A DNA stretch of 62,091 nt from an uncultured Saprospiraceae bacterium (lineage in GTDB: Bacteria; Bacteroidota; Bacteroidia; Chitinophagales; Saprospiraceae), in NCBI GenBank assembly GCA_937923345.1, contig CAKZVJ010000197.1, positions 1 to 62,091 on the forward strand, given 5' to 3'. Below, one piece after another: positions 9,697 through 18,435 of this stretch (its first letter is position 1; every line of letters starts with the position of its first letter). A program made the translations under genes and the position numbers. The notes beneath the pieces were generated by a model. That model was not told the DNA's origin. It ran no database searches and was given only the letters and a program-made list of their open reading frames with translations.

Positions 9697-9880
9697 AGGG
9701 GCCATCCCCACTAGCTAGTCACTGAAAAAGTGACTAGCTAGTGGGGTCGCTATGTTTCGGGACTCGACATTCGTCTCGGTACTTCGCTTGCCTATCGGCA
9801 GACTCGCACTGCAGTAGCAGACGCATGAAAAAATGCGACTTCTACTGCACCCCTGCACAGCGCTTGTCCAAAAAAAGTGA
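9697..9880 (+). repeat. REP-like element with an 18-bp stem
   Basis: Begins GAGGGGCCATCCCC. An 18-bp perfect stem (9706-9723 with 9729-9746) closes a GAAAA loop. The shared GGGTCGCTATGTTTC-like block follows, then a weaker long hairpin around 9810-9863. Same family as 28826, 47222, 54391 and 61535. The small reading frame across it (9741-9956) is not a gene. Confidence 0.78.
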
Positions 9881-9980
9881 AGGATTTGTTGGCATACCTA
9901 GATTGGAAATGTGGATATACATTGCCCCTAAAAGAAGTCTATTTTATTTTTTTTAATTATTTTTAGAAAAAAATAGAATC

Positions 9981-11735
9981 ATGAAAATCACATTATTTAG
10001 TTTGTGCGTGATGTTTTGCTACGGATTCTGTGTAGCACAAGAAAACATCATTTGGACCAATCCTCAAATTGCAAATATTCTTACCGGTCAGTTTGACCCT
10101 GCAGAGTACATGTCTGGAGAAGTGATTGATGATCCCACAGTGATAGCTCAAGAATTGGATGCCCGAATGAGCCCAGCCAATTTGAAAATTTATCTGGAAG
10201 AGATGTCTCTGTTTGAAAATCGAAATACGGGCTCTGATACATTGAGTACTACTAGAGGGATCGGGGCAGCCAGAAACTGGGCAAGGGATAAGTTTCAAGA
10301 ATTTAGTGATGCGGAGGAAGGAAGAATGCAAGTAGGTTTTCTACAATTTGATCAAGAAATATGCTCCATGGGGAGACACAAAAATATAGTTGCTGTCTTA
10401 CCAGGGTCTGGTCCTCAATTCGACGAAAGTGTATTGGTGGAGGCGCATTTTGATAGTCGCTGTGATACTGCCTGCGATGGAGATTGTGAAGCGCATGGTA
10501 TGGAAGATAATGGTAGTGGCTCTGCCGTGATATTGGAATTGAGCAGGATATTATCAAAGTATTCTTTTAATCGAACCCTTATATTCATGCTCACCATTGG
10601 CGAAGAGCAAGGACTATTAGGAGCAGAAGCGATGTCTTTATGGTGTCAAGATAATAATGTAAAGCTGAAAGCGGTCCTGAATAATGATATCATCGGGGGA
10701 GTGATCTGTGGAGAAACTGCTTCACCTCCGGGTTGTCCAAGTCTGAATCACGTGGATAGTACCAATGTGCGGATATACAGTAGAGGCGTGATGAATAGTC
10801 CTAATAAGCAGTTAGCGCGTTGGACAAAATTGCAATACGAAGAAATGATAGTGCCAATCACAGAGTACGCAAACGTGATAAATATCCTTACCCCTGAGGA
10901 CCGAGAAGGTAGAGGAGGAGATCATATTCCATTTCCGTCTAAGGGTTTTCCAGCCTTGCGCTTTACGTCTGCCAATGAACACGGCGATGGTAATCCAGCA
11001 CAAGAGGATTATCATGATAGACAACACACATCGACTGACCGCTTAGGAATCGATACAGATGGAGATAGTGTGCTGGATAGCTTCTTTGTAGATTTTAACT
11101 ATCTGGCTAGAAACGGAGTCATCAATGGCATATCTTTAGCCATGGCGGCTTGCTCTCCCGTTGCACCTTCTGATTTTGACATGGATGATATTCCTGGTGG
11201 CTTTAGCTATAGCATAGAGGATCCCAACGAAATTGGGCGCTATAGGATAGCCATCAAAGGAATTGACGGCAATGAATGGACAGAACTAAGAGATGTGAAT
11301 CAGAGGACAGGAGAAATAACGGGATTGCCATCAGGTTTTTATATCCTGAGCGCTTGTACGGTAGATGAGAATGGTATAGAGAGTTTATTTAGTAGAGAAA
11401 GATTTATGAGTACTACTGGATCCACTACTGCTACACAAGATTTGCAAATCCAAAAATCTCTTGTACATTTATTGCAGAATACACCAAACCCTTTTGATGA
11501 GGCGACGATGATCAACGTGGTTGTTCAGGGTGAGATAGATTACAAAGAGGCTAGTGTTTTAGTGCATAGTCTTCAAGGCAAAGAGATCAAAAGATTTCCC
11601 ATACGCTTAAACCTAGGTATCAACGAAGTGTTATATAGCCATAACCATCATGGATTTGTACCTGGGGTATACGCATACAGTTTGCTTATTGATGGTCAAA
11701 TTTTCGATACAAAAAAGATGATATATGCTTATTAG
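9981..11735 (+). CDS. Secreted M28-family metallopeptidase with T9SS sorting domain
   Basis: Protein of 584 residues with a Sec signal peptide (MKITLFSLCVMFCYGFCVAQ). The M28 zinc-peptidase core follows: EAHFDSR (first zinc His and Asp region), GMEDNGSGSAV (bridging Asp), IGEEQGLLGAEAM (catalytic Glu pair), and DHIPFPSKGFPALRF with the last His. A Fn3-like stretch comes next. The final 75 residues form a type A T9SS C-terminal sorting domain (LLQNTPNPFDEATMI then GVYAYSLLIDGQIFDTKKM). The protein should be exported by type IX secretion and act as an aminopeptidase outside the cell. Its last 11 bases overlap the start of the next gene. Confidence 0.92.
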   Translation: MKITLFSLCVMFCYGFCVAQENIIWTNPQIANILTGQFDPAEYMSGEVIDDPTVIAQELDARMSPANLKIYLEEMSLFENRNTGSDTLSTTRGIGAARNWARDKFQEFSDAEEGRMQVGFLQFDQEICSMGRHKNIVAVLPGSGPQFDESVLVEAHFDSRCDTACDGDCEAHGMEDNGSGSAVILELSRILSKYSFNRTLIFMLTIGEEQGLLGAEAMSLWCQDNNVKLKAVLNNDIIGGVICGETASPPGCPSLNHVDSTNVRIYSRGVMNSPNKQLARWTKLQYEEMIVPITEYANVINILTPEDREGRGGDHIPFPSKGFPALRFTSANEHGDGNPAQEDYHDRQHTSTDRLGIDTDGDSVLDSFFVDFNYLARNGVINGISLAMAACSPVAPSDFDMDDIPGGFSYSIEDPNEIGRYRIAIKGIDGNEWTELRDVNQRTGEITGLPSGFYILSACTVDENGIESLFSRERFMSTTGSTTATQDLQIQKSLVHLLQNTPNPFDEATMINVVVQGEIDYKEASVLVHSLQGKEIKRFPIRLNLGINEVLYSHNHHGFVPGVYAYSLLIDGQIFDTKKMIYAY

Positions 11736-12288
11736 ATCAATGGCAGTGTTTAGTTTTTTGCTTGTTTTATGTGCTTGTGGACAAACTGGATCTGGTGATT
11801 CAGATACCAATACTGATACAGCAGAAACAACTACAGTCTCTGTTGCGAATGAGGATGATGCCCCAGTACATCTAGCCATATATGAAAGTTTCGAAGAGCT
11901 AGAGCATATCTTTAACTATCAGAATGATACTACTTATGTAATCAATTTCTGGGCTACTTGGTGTAAGCCTTGTGTGGCAGAATTGCCATACTTTGATGAC
12001 CTATACAAAGAGTATGAGCAAGACAAATTGAAAATTATCTTGGTCAGTCTTGATTTTCCAAAACAGATCGAAACGAAGCTCAAGCCGTTTATAAAAAATA
12101 ATAAAGTACTGCCAGAGGTGAAAATGCTGAAAGACAGCGACATCAATAGGTGGGGGTCAAAAGTTAGTGAAGAATGGGATGGAGCCATCCCTATTACTTT
12201 GATATATAATAAGGACAAAAGACTGTTCGTTTCAGGAGAATTACATGATTATGCTGATCTAAAAGATAAGGTCAGCCCATTACTATAA
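11725..12288 (+). CDS. TlpA-like thioredoxin-fold lipoprotein
   Basis: Protein of 187 residues. The N-terminus is a lipoprotein signal (FLLVLCAC), followed by a Thr/Asp-rich linker and a thioredoxin fold with the redox motif WATWCKPC, so it is a periplasm-facing thiol-disulfide oxidoreductase of the TlpA/ResA kind. The ATG at 11725 overlaps the end of the peptidase gene by 11 bases, which implies translational coupling. A role in disulfide handling of exported proteins such as the Cys-rich peptidase next door is plausible but inferred. Confidence 0.88.
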   Translation: MLIRSMAVFSFLLVLCACGQTGSGDSDTNTDTAETTTVSVANEDDAPVHLAIYESFEELEHIFNYQNDTTYVINFWATWCKPCVAELPYFDDLYKEYEQDKLKIILVSLDFPKQIETKLKPFIKNNKVLPEVKMLKDSDINRWGSKVSEEWDGAIPITLIYNKDKRLFVSGELHDYADLKDKVSPLL

Positions 12289-12324
12289 ATTGAAAATAAT
12301 TAAAACAAAATTAAAAAGGATATT

Positions 12325-13026
12325 ATGAAGTATGTAACTTATTTATGCGCCATGGTGTGCATGTTGGCTTTTTCAAATTGCAATTCTGGATCCGCATCTA
12401 TGGAAGATGACAAGATGGAAATGAATGAAGGAAAAGATATGAAGGGCAAGAAAGGCATGAAGGGCAAAAAGGGTAAAAAAGGAGAAGATGCAGCTCCAGT
12501 ATTAAAGGTGGGAGATGTGGCACCTGATTTTAGCTTGAAAGGGGTAGATGGTAAGATGACATCTTTAGCGGATATGAAGGATGCAAAGGGCTATATCGTT
12601 ACATTTACTTGCAATCACTGTCCATACTCAGTAATGTATGAAGATAGATTAATCGAGCTACACAATAAGATGTCTGCTAAAGGGTATCCAGTAGTAGCTA
12701 TCAATCCAAATGACCCTGCGGCAGAACCAAAGGATAGTTTTGATGGTATGGTAGAAAGATCAAAGGAAAAAGGATTTCCTTTCCCATATTTATTTGATGA
12801 TGGTCAAAAGATTTATCCTCAATACGGAGCATCTAGAACACCTCATATATTCTTATTGGATGCAGATAGAAAAGTGAGATATATAGGGGCTATTGATGAT
12901 AGCGCAAGAGATGCAGAGAAAGTCAGCAAGCGATATGTAGAAATGGCTATTGAAGCACTTGAGAAAGGAGAAGAGCCTACACCTAGCTTTACCAAAGCCA
13001 TAGGTTGCTCTATTAAAAAGGCATAA
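12325..13026 (+). CDS. Redoxin/AhpC-TSA-like lipoprotein
   Basis: Protein of 233 residues with a lipoprotein signal (MLAFSNC), then a very Lys/Gly/Met-rich linker (KGKKGMKGKKGKKGE), then a peroxiredoxin/thioredoxin-like domain beginning VGDVAPDFSLKGVDG. The active site reads FTCNHCPYS, a CxxC of the alkyl hydroperoxide reductase/thiol-specific antioxidant-like group often annotated as thioredoxin family. It lies 36 bases after the TlpA-like gene and closes the unit at the terminator at 13048. The charged linker may hold the domain away from the membrane; that is inference. Confidence 0.85.
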   Translation: MKYVTYLCAMVCMLAFSNCNSGSASMEDDKMEMNEGKDMKGKKGMKGKKGKKGEDAAPVLKVGDVAPDFSLKGVDGKMTSLADMKDAKGYIVTFTCNHCPYSVMYEDRLIELHNKMSAKGYPVVAINPNDPAAEPKDSFDGMVERSKEKGFPFPYLFDDGQKIYPQYGASRTPHIFLLDADRKVRYIGAIDDSARDAEKVSKRYVEMAIEALEKGEEPTPSFTKAIGCSIKKA

Positions 13027-13047
13027 ATAATTCCTTATCTAAAAAAG

Positions 13048-13083
13048 AAGCCTTGCTCAACATATTGAGCAAGGCTTTTGTTT
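13048..13083. terminator. Strong bidirectional terminator
   Basis: A 13-bp perfect stem (13048-13060 with 13065-13077, core AAGCCTTGCTCAA) closes a 4-base loop and is flanked by an A run on the left and TTTTGTTTTTT on the right. It separates the convergent redoxin and glycosyltransferase genes. Confidence 0.9.
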
Positions 13084-13144
13084 TTTGGGTTTATATTTTG
13101 GCTATGTTACAGATAGTATGAACTAATTTGTTGTTACTTTGGAT

Positions 13145-13954
13145 TTAGAATAAAAATGACTTTACAGTCTTCAATGAACTAGCTAAAGTATTGATTGGTC
13201 CTACCTTCAAAAATGGTTTGAAATTGTAATTAAACGCTATCTTAATCAACTGAATTGGGAATTGTATTGCATCTTTCAAGGTGATTTTTGAGCCATCTAC
13301 TTCTGTCCACTTTTGTAGAGAAACCTCTTTAAATTTATTCAGCATAGAGCTTTTTCCGTATTTATTTCGCATTCTCATTAACAATTCGATATCGAACAAC
13401 CACTTCGAGATAAATGCTTTTTTGAATAGCGTATTTGCAGTACTTCGTGTAAATATTTTGGCACCACACTGTGTGTCATTTATTTTCAATCCTATTATCC
13501 ATCGTATTATAACGTTGAAGATGTTACTACTGGCAGATCTAAAGGCCGTTCTCTGGATGTTGGCAGTATTGACCCTTGTTCGAGATCCGATTACCATACC
13601 ATCTGTATCAATATCGTTATCCAAAGAATCTGCTAAGTTTTCGTAATCCTCAAAACCAGTAGCCAAATCAGCGTCCATGAACCCAATCTTGTGGGCTTGC
13701 GTATTTTCTAACATATAGTTTACGCCTGCTCTGATCGCTTCTGCTTTACCGTTATTTCTAGGCGCATCAAAGACATGAATCCTGTTAGGACAGTTGGCTT
13801 GAAATGTTTTGAGAATTTCTAAGGTATTATCTGAGCTTCCGTCATTTACAAAACAGATAGTATAATTGTCATTTTGAGATAGAAACTCTTGAAAGGCGTT
13901 TAAATCTAATCTGCCGGCTTCGTTGTAGCAAGGAACTACTATAGCATTCTCCAT
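13145..13954 (-). CDS. Family 2 glycosyltransferase, dolichyl-phosphate glucosyltransferase-like
   Basis: GT-A enzyme of 269 residues. Motifs are VVPCYNEAGRL at the N-terminus, FVNDGSSDNTLEIL (nucleotide-sugar binding), GFMDADLATGFEDY (DxD metal site) and NDTQCGAKIF, the last typical of DPM1/ALG5-type enzymes that move a sugar from a nucleotide to a polyprenyl phosphate. No transmembrane helix is apparent. Such an enzyme would feed polyprenyl-linked sugars to GT-C proteins, and a GT-C-like gene lies divergently 207 bases away, which suggests a donor-acceptor pair. Confidence 0.88.
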   Translation of the reverse strand: MENAIVVPCYNEAGRLDLNAFQEFLSQNDNYTICFVNDGSSDNTLEILKTFQANCPNRIHVFDAPRNNGKAEAIRAGVNYMLENTQAHKIGFMDADLATGFEDYENLADSLDNDIDTDGMVIGSRTRVNTANIQRTAFRSASSNIFNVIIRWIIGLKINDTQCGAKIFTRSTANTLFKKAFISKWLFDIELLMRMRNKYGKSSMLNKFKEVSLQKWTEVDGSKITLKDAIQFPIQLIKIAFNYNFKPFLKVGPINTLASSLKTVKSFLF

Positions 13955-14160
13955 AATAATTTACTGTCATATGGAGGGTATTGGTTAAGAATATTTGGAG
14001 GAACAGTAAGGATAATTCAAGTTTATTGCCAAATACTTTGTTTTTGATGCTCAAAACGTCAAAAATCGTATATTATTTATGTCTATTCATATCTTTCAGG
14101 GATTCAATTCGTAATAGAATAGACAGAAATATTAAGTAATAAAATTTATTTAATAAAAGA

Positions 14161-17100
14161 TTGGATCGAGGACGAACATATTATTTTATTGCCCTGCTGT
14201 TGGTGTTAGTACTGCATGCAACAACTAATTTTTTAACTTTTGATCAAACCTATGATGCATATGTGCATATATTCTTTGCTGATCATTATGCGGAGAACTG
14301 GTTTGACAATTGGGACTATCGTTGGTACACTGGTTTTAACATCATTTCATACCCGCCTTTAGTTCATCAAGTTGTTGCATTATTATCGTATGTCATGGGA
14401 CTTAAACTGGCCTTTTTCTTTTGGTCGGTACTGATGATGTTATGGCTAGTAAGAGGAATGTATAATTTTGCTCAGTTATGGGTTAGTAAAGAGTCTGCAG
14501 GTGTAGCAGCTATTTTAGCCGTTTTCACGGGTAGTCTTACTGAAGCTTTACACATCTTTGGCCAGGTTCCTAGTATCACGGGTATTGCATTTTTACTTAA
14601 TGCTTGCCCAGAAATTTATAAGTGGATTTGTACAAAAGACAATTCTCATCTATGGTTAGGAATAGCTTTTTTAAGTGTTACCTCAGCCGCTCATCATGTA
14701 ACGACCATTTTTGGAATGGTCTTTTTCATTTTTCCAGTGATTGGAATTGCTATTTTTGATTTATGTAGCAAAGATAAAGCTGGCATTTCAAAAGTGACCA
14801 TCCGTGATTTCATTGCGAAAACAATGATTAATTTCAAAAGACTTATTTTATTTGGGATTACCATAGGAGGCATTATGATTTTGGTGATTTTACCGTATTG
14901 GCTTTGGACCAAGTCTGATCCCATTTCTCAAGTATCCATTCCTCATGGCACTAGAGAGTCATTTATTGAGAATCCAGACCTAGGGATTGTTTTTTTCTTA
15001 CTTCCTTGGGGCATTATGTTGTTTGCTCTGCCATACATTTTTGCGCGGTCATTCAATAGAAGACACATCTTCTTGGGCTTATCTTTGGCACTACTTTTTA
15101 TTCTTGGTACGGGAGGTACGACTCCTATTCCAAGATGGATATTAGGAGATACAGCTTTCGAGATACTAACACTCGATAGGTTTACTTTTTGGGCTACTAT
15201 TATTTCTGTTCCTTTCTTTGGAGAGTTCATGTATCGCCTATATTTAGGAGACTTAAAAAAATTTAAATACAATACTTTTTTTCGAAGGTTCACCCTATTG
15301 TTTTTCTCTATCGGTATAATTTTGTTTAATGTTTTGATAGTTAACGCTAGTTACTTTCAAGCATTTCAACCAAAGAAAATCGATCCTCAGCCAATTGTCA
15401 ATTTCCTAGAAAGTGATATGCATAGCAATTGGAGATACTTGACTCTCGGTTTTGGAGACCAAATGGCCTGGTTGTCTGCTAATACGGATGCGCTATCCGT
15501 AGATGGTAATTATCATAGCGCCAGACGCTTGCCGGAGATGACTTCTAAAGCAGTCGAGCGACTAGAAAATGCAAAGTATCAAGGGGAAGATGGAATTAGT
15601 TCATTAAAAGAGTTTTTGACAATTCCTGAAAAATTTAATCTCAAATATGTATTTGCAAACGATAAATTTTATGAGCCTATGTTGTTTTTCCTTGGATGGG
15701 ATAAGATAGGCCAACTTGAAAATAATATTGTTGTTTGGGAACGGCCGGACGTGCCACCCTTACCAGATTTATTACCCCGTCAAAACATACCTAAATTTCA
15801 GAGATTTATGTGGGGCGTACTACCGCTATTGTGCCTATTTTTTGCTATGGTAGTATACTTTAGTTATTTATCTCGCAAGAAATGGAAAATAATAAATGTA
15901 GAGTTAGTTGAATTTTCACATCAAGCACTACAGGAAGTTAAAAATAAATCAGTTTGGTTTACACAATCAGCATGGATGATATTTTTAACTATTCTATCTG
16001 TAGGTTTTTTATCCTTTGTTGCTATCAATCAATTCAATCATGCTACTCCTCAGAAGGCACTAAATGCTTACTTTGATGCCCTTAACTATAAGGATTTTAA
16101 AAAAGCGTACTCTTTTTTAGACGAAGAAACACGACCTATTCTAGATCAATATATGCTTGAATTATCCTTGGAAGATGGAATTCTTGCCTCCTATTCTATT
16201 TTGGATTCGCTTGAGGTGCTTGATATTCATTATGAAGATGAAAATCATGCCGTCGCTGATGTAAGCTTATTATCCACAACATCTTTGATGAATTATAAAA
16301 CAGTGGAAAAGATTCATTTAATCAAAAGAGATAAGGGTTGGTTTTTGATGCACAAAAAGTATGATCGTGATATCCCGGCAGATCAATTTTATGGGATACC
16401 CGATGTAGCCTTTTTCAATCAAGGTAGAAGGAAAGCAGATATTTCTATTACCAGAAGAGAAGATGTATTAGATAGACCAGAAGCGTATATCATACAGTCT
16501 TCATTAGTGAAAAAAGATGATCAGTATTATATAGTAGGAGAAATACAGAATGTGGATAATGTGCCAGCTTATCTCACTGTTGATGGGACTTTGATGGATA
16601 AGCATGGAAATTTATTAGCTAGATATAATGCTGGTAATGCCATCATAAGAAGACTATTGCCCAATGAAAAGACGCCCTTTAGGATTGATTTTATAAATAA
16701 TTCTCAGATTGAAAATGCTAACTACTCTTATTTGGAAAACAAAAATGATTTCAAAAACGAACATTTCAAAGAGCCAACAAATTTCAAAGTATTTGTGAGA
16801 ACAATGGTCAGCGGTCAAAAAATGTATAAACTTACTGGAGTAAAAGATCTCTCCATAAAAGGGAATGAATTGAAAGGTTCAATTGTAAATTATGGTACAA
16901 AAGAGATTAGTATCCCGCAAATTTTAATTGCAGAATATGACTTTAGCGGCCAGCTAAAGTGGGTAGATGATTCATTTTTAGAGAGTGGAATTAGGCCACA
17001 AAGGGAAAAAGAGTTCTTCTTGAAATCAAAGATTGATGAAGTAAACATAATTAAGAAAGCGAATAGTGATTTTTTATACGTGAATGGGACATCCATAACG

Positions 17101-17223
17101 CAGCTAAATTACTTCGATGAAATAGATGATCATATAGGGGAAGATCGAATTGTGAAAGTAAATAAGATAGATAACAGTACTTTAAAGATTTATCTAAATG
17201 GATTTGTTTTTGACTTAAATTAA
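14161..17223 (+). CDS. Large GT-C-like membrane protein with NTF2-like tail
   Basis: Protein of 1020 residues. The first ~400 form a polytopic domain with a loop after helix 1 reading TYDAYVHIFFADHYAENW, then WYTGFNIISYPPL. That pattern is typical of the PTPS-related membrane family (PF10131-like) and of GT-C enzymes that use polyprenyl-phosphate sugars. More helices follow near residues 555-580 and 600-625. A periplasmic NTF2-like segment (ATPQKALNAYFDALNYKDFK) and a beta-sandwich (FxLYD-like) region make up the rest. The start is a TTG at 14161; the first helix begins just after it. First gene of a tight three-gene operon. Exact reaction unknown. Confidence 0.72.
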   Translation: MDRGRTYYFIALLLVLVLHATTNFLTFDQTYDAYVHIFFADHYAENWFDNWDYRWYTGFNIISYPPLVHQVVALLSYVMGLKLAFFFWSVLMMLWLVRGMYNFAQLWVSKESAGVAAILAVFTGSLTEALHIFGQVPSITGIAFLLNACPEIYKWICTKDNSHLWLGIAFLSVTSAAHHVTTIFGMVFFIFPVIGIAIFDLCSKDKAGISKVTIRDFIAKTMINFKRLILFGITIGGIMILVILPYWLWTKSDPISQVSIPHGTRESFIENPDLGIVFFLLPWGIMLFALPYIFARSFNRRHIFLGLSLALLFILGTGGTTPIPRWILGDTAFEILTLDRFTFWATIISVPFFGEFMYRLYLGDLKKFKYNTFFRRFTLLFFSIGIILFNVLIVNASYFQAFQPKKIDPQPIVNFLESDMHSNWRYLTLGFGDQMAWLSANTDALSVDGNYHSARRLPEMTSKAVERLENAKYQGEDGISSLKEFLTIPEKFNLKYVFANDKFYEPMLFFLGWDKIGQLENNIVVWERPDVPPLPDLLPRQNIPKFQRFMWGVLPLLCLFFAMVVYFSYLSRKKWKIINVELVEFSHQALQEVKNKSVWFTQSAWMIFLTILSVGFLSFVAINQFNHATPQKALNAYFDALNYKDFKKAYSFLDEETRPILDQYMLELSLEDGILASYSILDSLEVLDIHYEDENHAVADVSLLSTTSLMNYKTVEKIHLIKRDKGWFLMHKKYDRDIPADQFYGIPDVAFFNQGRRKADISITRREDVLDRPEAYIIQSSLVKKDDQYYIVGEIQNVDNVPAYLTVDGTLMDKHGNLLARYNAGNAIIRRLLPNEKTPFRIDFINNSQIENANYSYLENKNDFKNEHFKEPTNFKVFVRTMVSGQKMYKLTGVKDLSIKGNELKGSIVNYGTKEISIPQILIAEYDFSGQLKWVDDSFLESGIRPQREKEFFLKSKIDEVNIIKKANSDFLYVNGTSITQLNYFDEIDDHIGEDRIVKVNKIDNSTLKIYLNGFVFDLN

Positions 17224-17226
17224 TGG

Positions 17227-18435
17227 ATGACTAGATATTATTTAAGCTTTTTGAGTCTTGGAATATTATTCTTACTCTTTGGGTGTACCTTTGAAACCCT
17301 AGAAGCAGTCACCTGTATGTCAAAAGGTAAAGGCGAAATCTCATATTTAGCTAAGCGTTATCGAGCAGGAGATAAGATTAAATTCAAATTAAAAACGGAG
17401 AATCTCAAGGACGAAGATATTCTTATAGTATGGGATAGTAAATTTGGGGTAAGGTACTTTGACAAAACTGTATTTAGTGAAGAATTTCTATACGTTTTTC
17501 CGGATTCATTAAGCATATATAGTGGATTTGCCACTGTAAAGGTAGTTCATTGTGATAGGATTCTCTGCCAAGAAAGTACATATATTGAAAGTCTGCATCC
17601 AGTGGGGTCAATTGAGTCATATATAGGGCCTAAAACTTTGGCCATTGATCAAAACATGGAATCCATGTTATGTTTGATCCCAACTGATAAATATGGGAAT
17701 GCACTTGAAAACACAGAGAAGGTGTTATTCAGTACTAAATATAGAAACTTGCAAACACAAAGGGTAACTAAAAACATTGATAATTTATTATCCTTTATCA
17801 AAATTGAGAATAATCAACAAGTAGGTAAAGTACTATTAGGCGCAAGATGTGTGGATACGTACATCGATGAACAAGAAATTTCTATTGTACAAGGACCAAT
17901 GAAAGAGGTCAATATCAATATTGTTGAATTGCATCCTTATGGTGATGATCGACAACTTATTCATCTAAATACAGATGTGATATATGATGTGAAAGGGAAT
18001 ATCATTGCCGATGGAAGCAGTGTGATTTTTTTAGTGCAAGAAGGTGATAAAGTGATAGCACAATACCAAGCTTATACTGTAAGCGGTATAGCTACGGTAT
18101 TTATAGAAAATCCAAAGGATGCAGCTAATTGGACCGTATCTATTTCTGGTGCTGCAAAAGGAAACGAAGTGCACCTAAAGTTTGAGGATAATATTGAATC
18201 TATTCCTTTGCGAATTGAAAAGGAGCATCTGATTATTGGTCCTGTCATTGGTTCATTAGATCAATATATTCCTGATGGAACCCAGGTTTCCATTACTTTC
18301 AATAATAGATTCTATAGAGATGCTATTATTGAACATGGATTTGCAAAAGTAGAAATTCCGAAGAATGCACTGGCTGATGCAGAATTAGTATCAGAAGTTA
18401 CGATTAACAACATAACAGTGAAGTTGATTTATTAA
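17227..18435 (+). CDS. Lipoprotein of unknown function in polysaccharide operon
   Basis: Protein of 402 residues with a lipoprotein signal (FLSLGILFLLFGC, Cys20) and an otherwise beta-rich sequence without a family that I recognise. It probably consists of several immunoglobulin-like sandwich domains, judging by alternating short strands (AVTCMSKGKGEISYLAKRYR at the first, PDGTQVSITFNNRFY near the end). Three bases separate it from the GT-C gene and its stop overlaps the next ATG (TAATG). Translational coupling in the operon suggests a periplasmic partner of the polysaccharide machinery, comparable in place to PelC, but no homology is claimed. Confidence 0.65.
   Translation: MTRYYLSFLSLGILFLLFGCTFETLEAVTCMSKGKGEISYLAKRYRAGDKIKFKLKTENLKDEDILIVWDSKFGVRYFDKTVFSEEFLYVFPDSLSIYSGFATVKVVHCDRILCQESTYIESLHPVGSIESYIGPKTLAIDQNMESMLCLIPTDKYGNALENTEKVLFSTKYRNLQTQRVTKNIDNLLSFIKIENNQQVGKVLLGARCVDTYIDEQEISIVQGPMKEVNINIVELHPYGDDRQLIHLNTDVIYDVKGNIIADGSSVIFLVQEGDKVIAQYQAYTVSGIATVFIENPKDAANWTVSISGAAKGNEVHLKFEDNIESIPLRIEKEHLIIGPVIGSLDQYIPDGTQVSITFNNRFYRDAIIEHGFAKVEIPKNALADAELVSEVTINNITVKLIY

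Noticed and set aside
9741-9956. 71-codon frame on the plus strand
   Set aside because: It runs through the hairpins of the REP-like copy at 9697-9880; composition follows the repeat.
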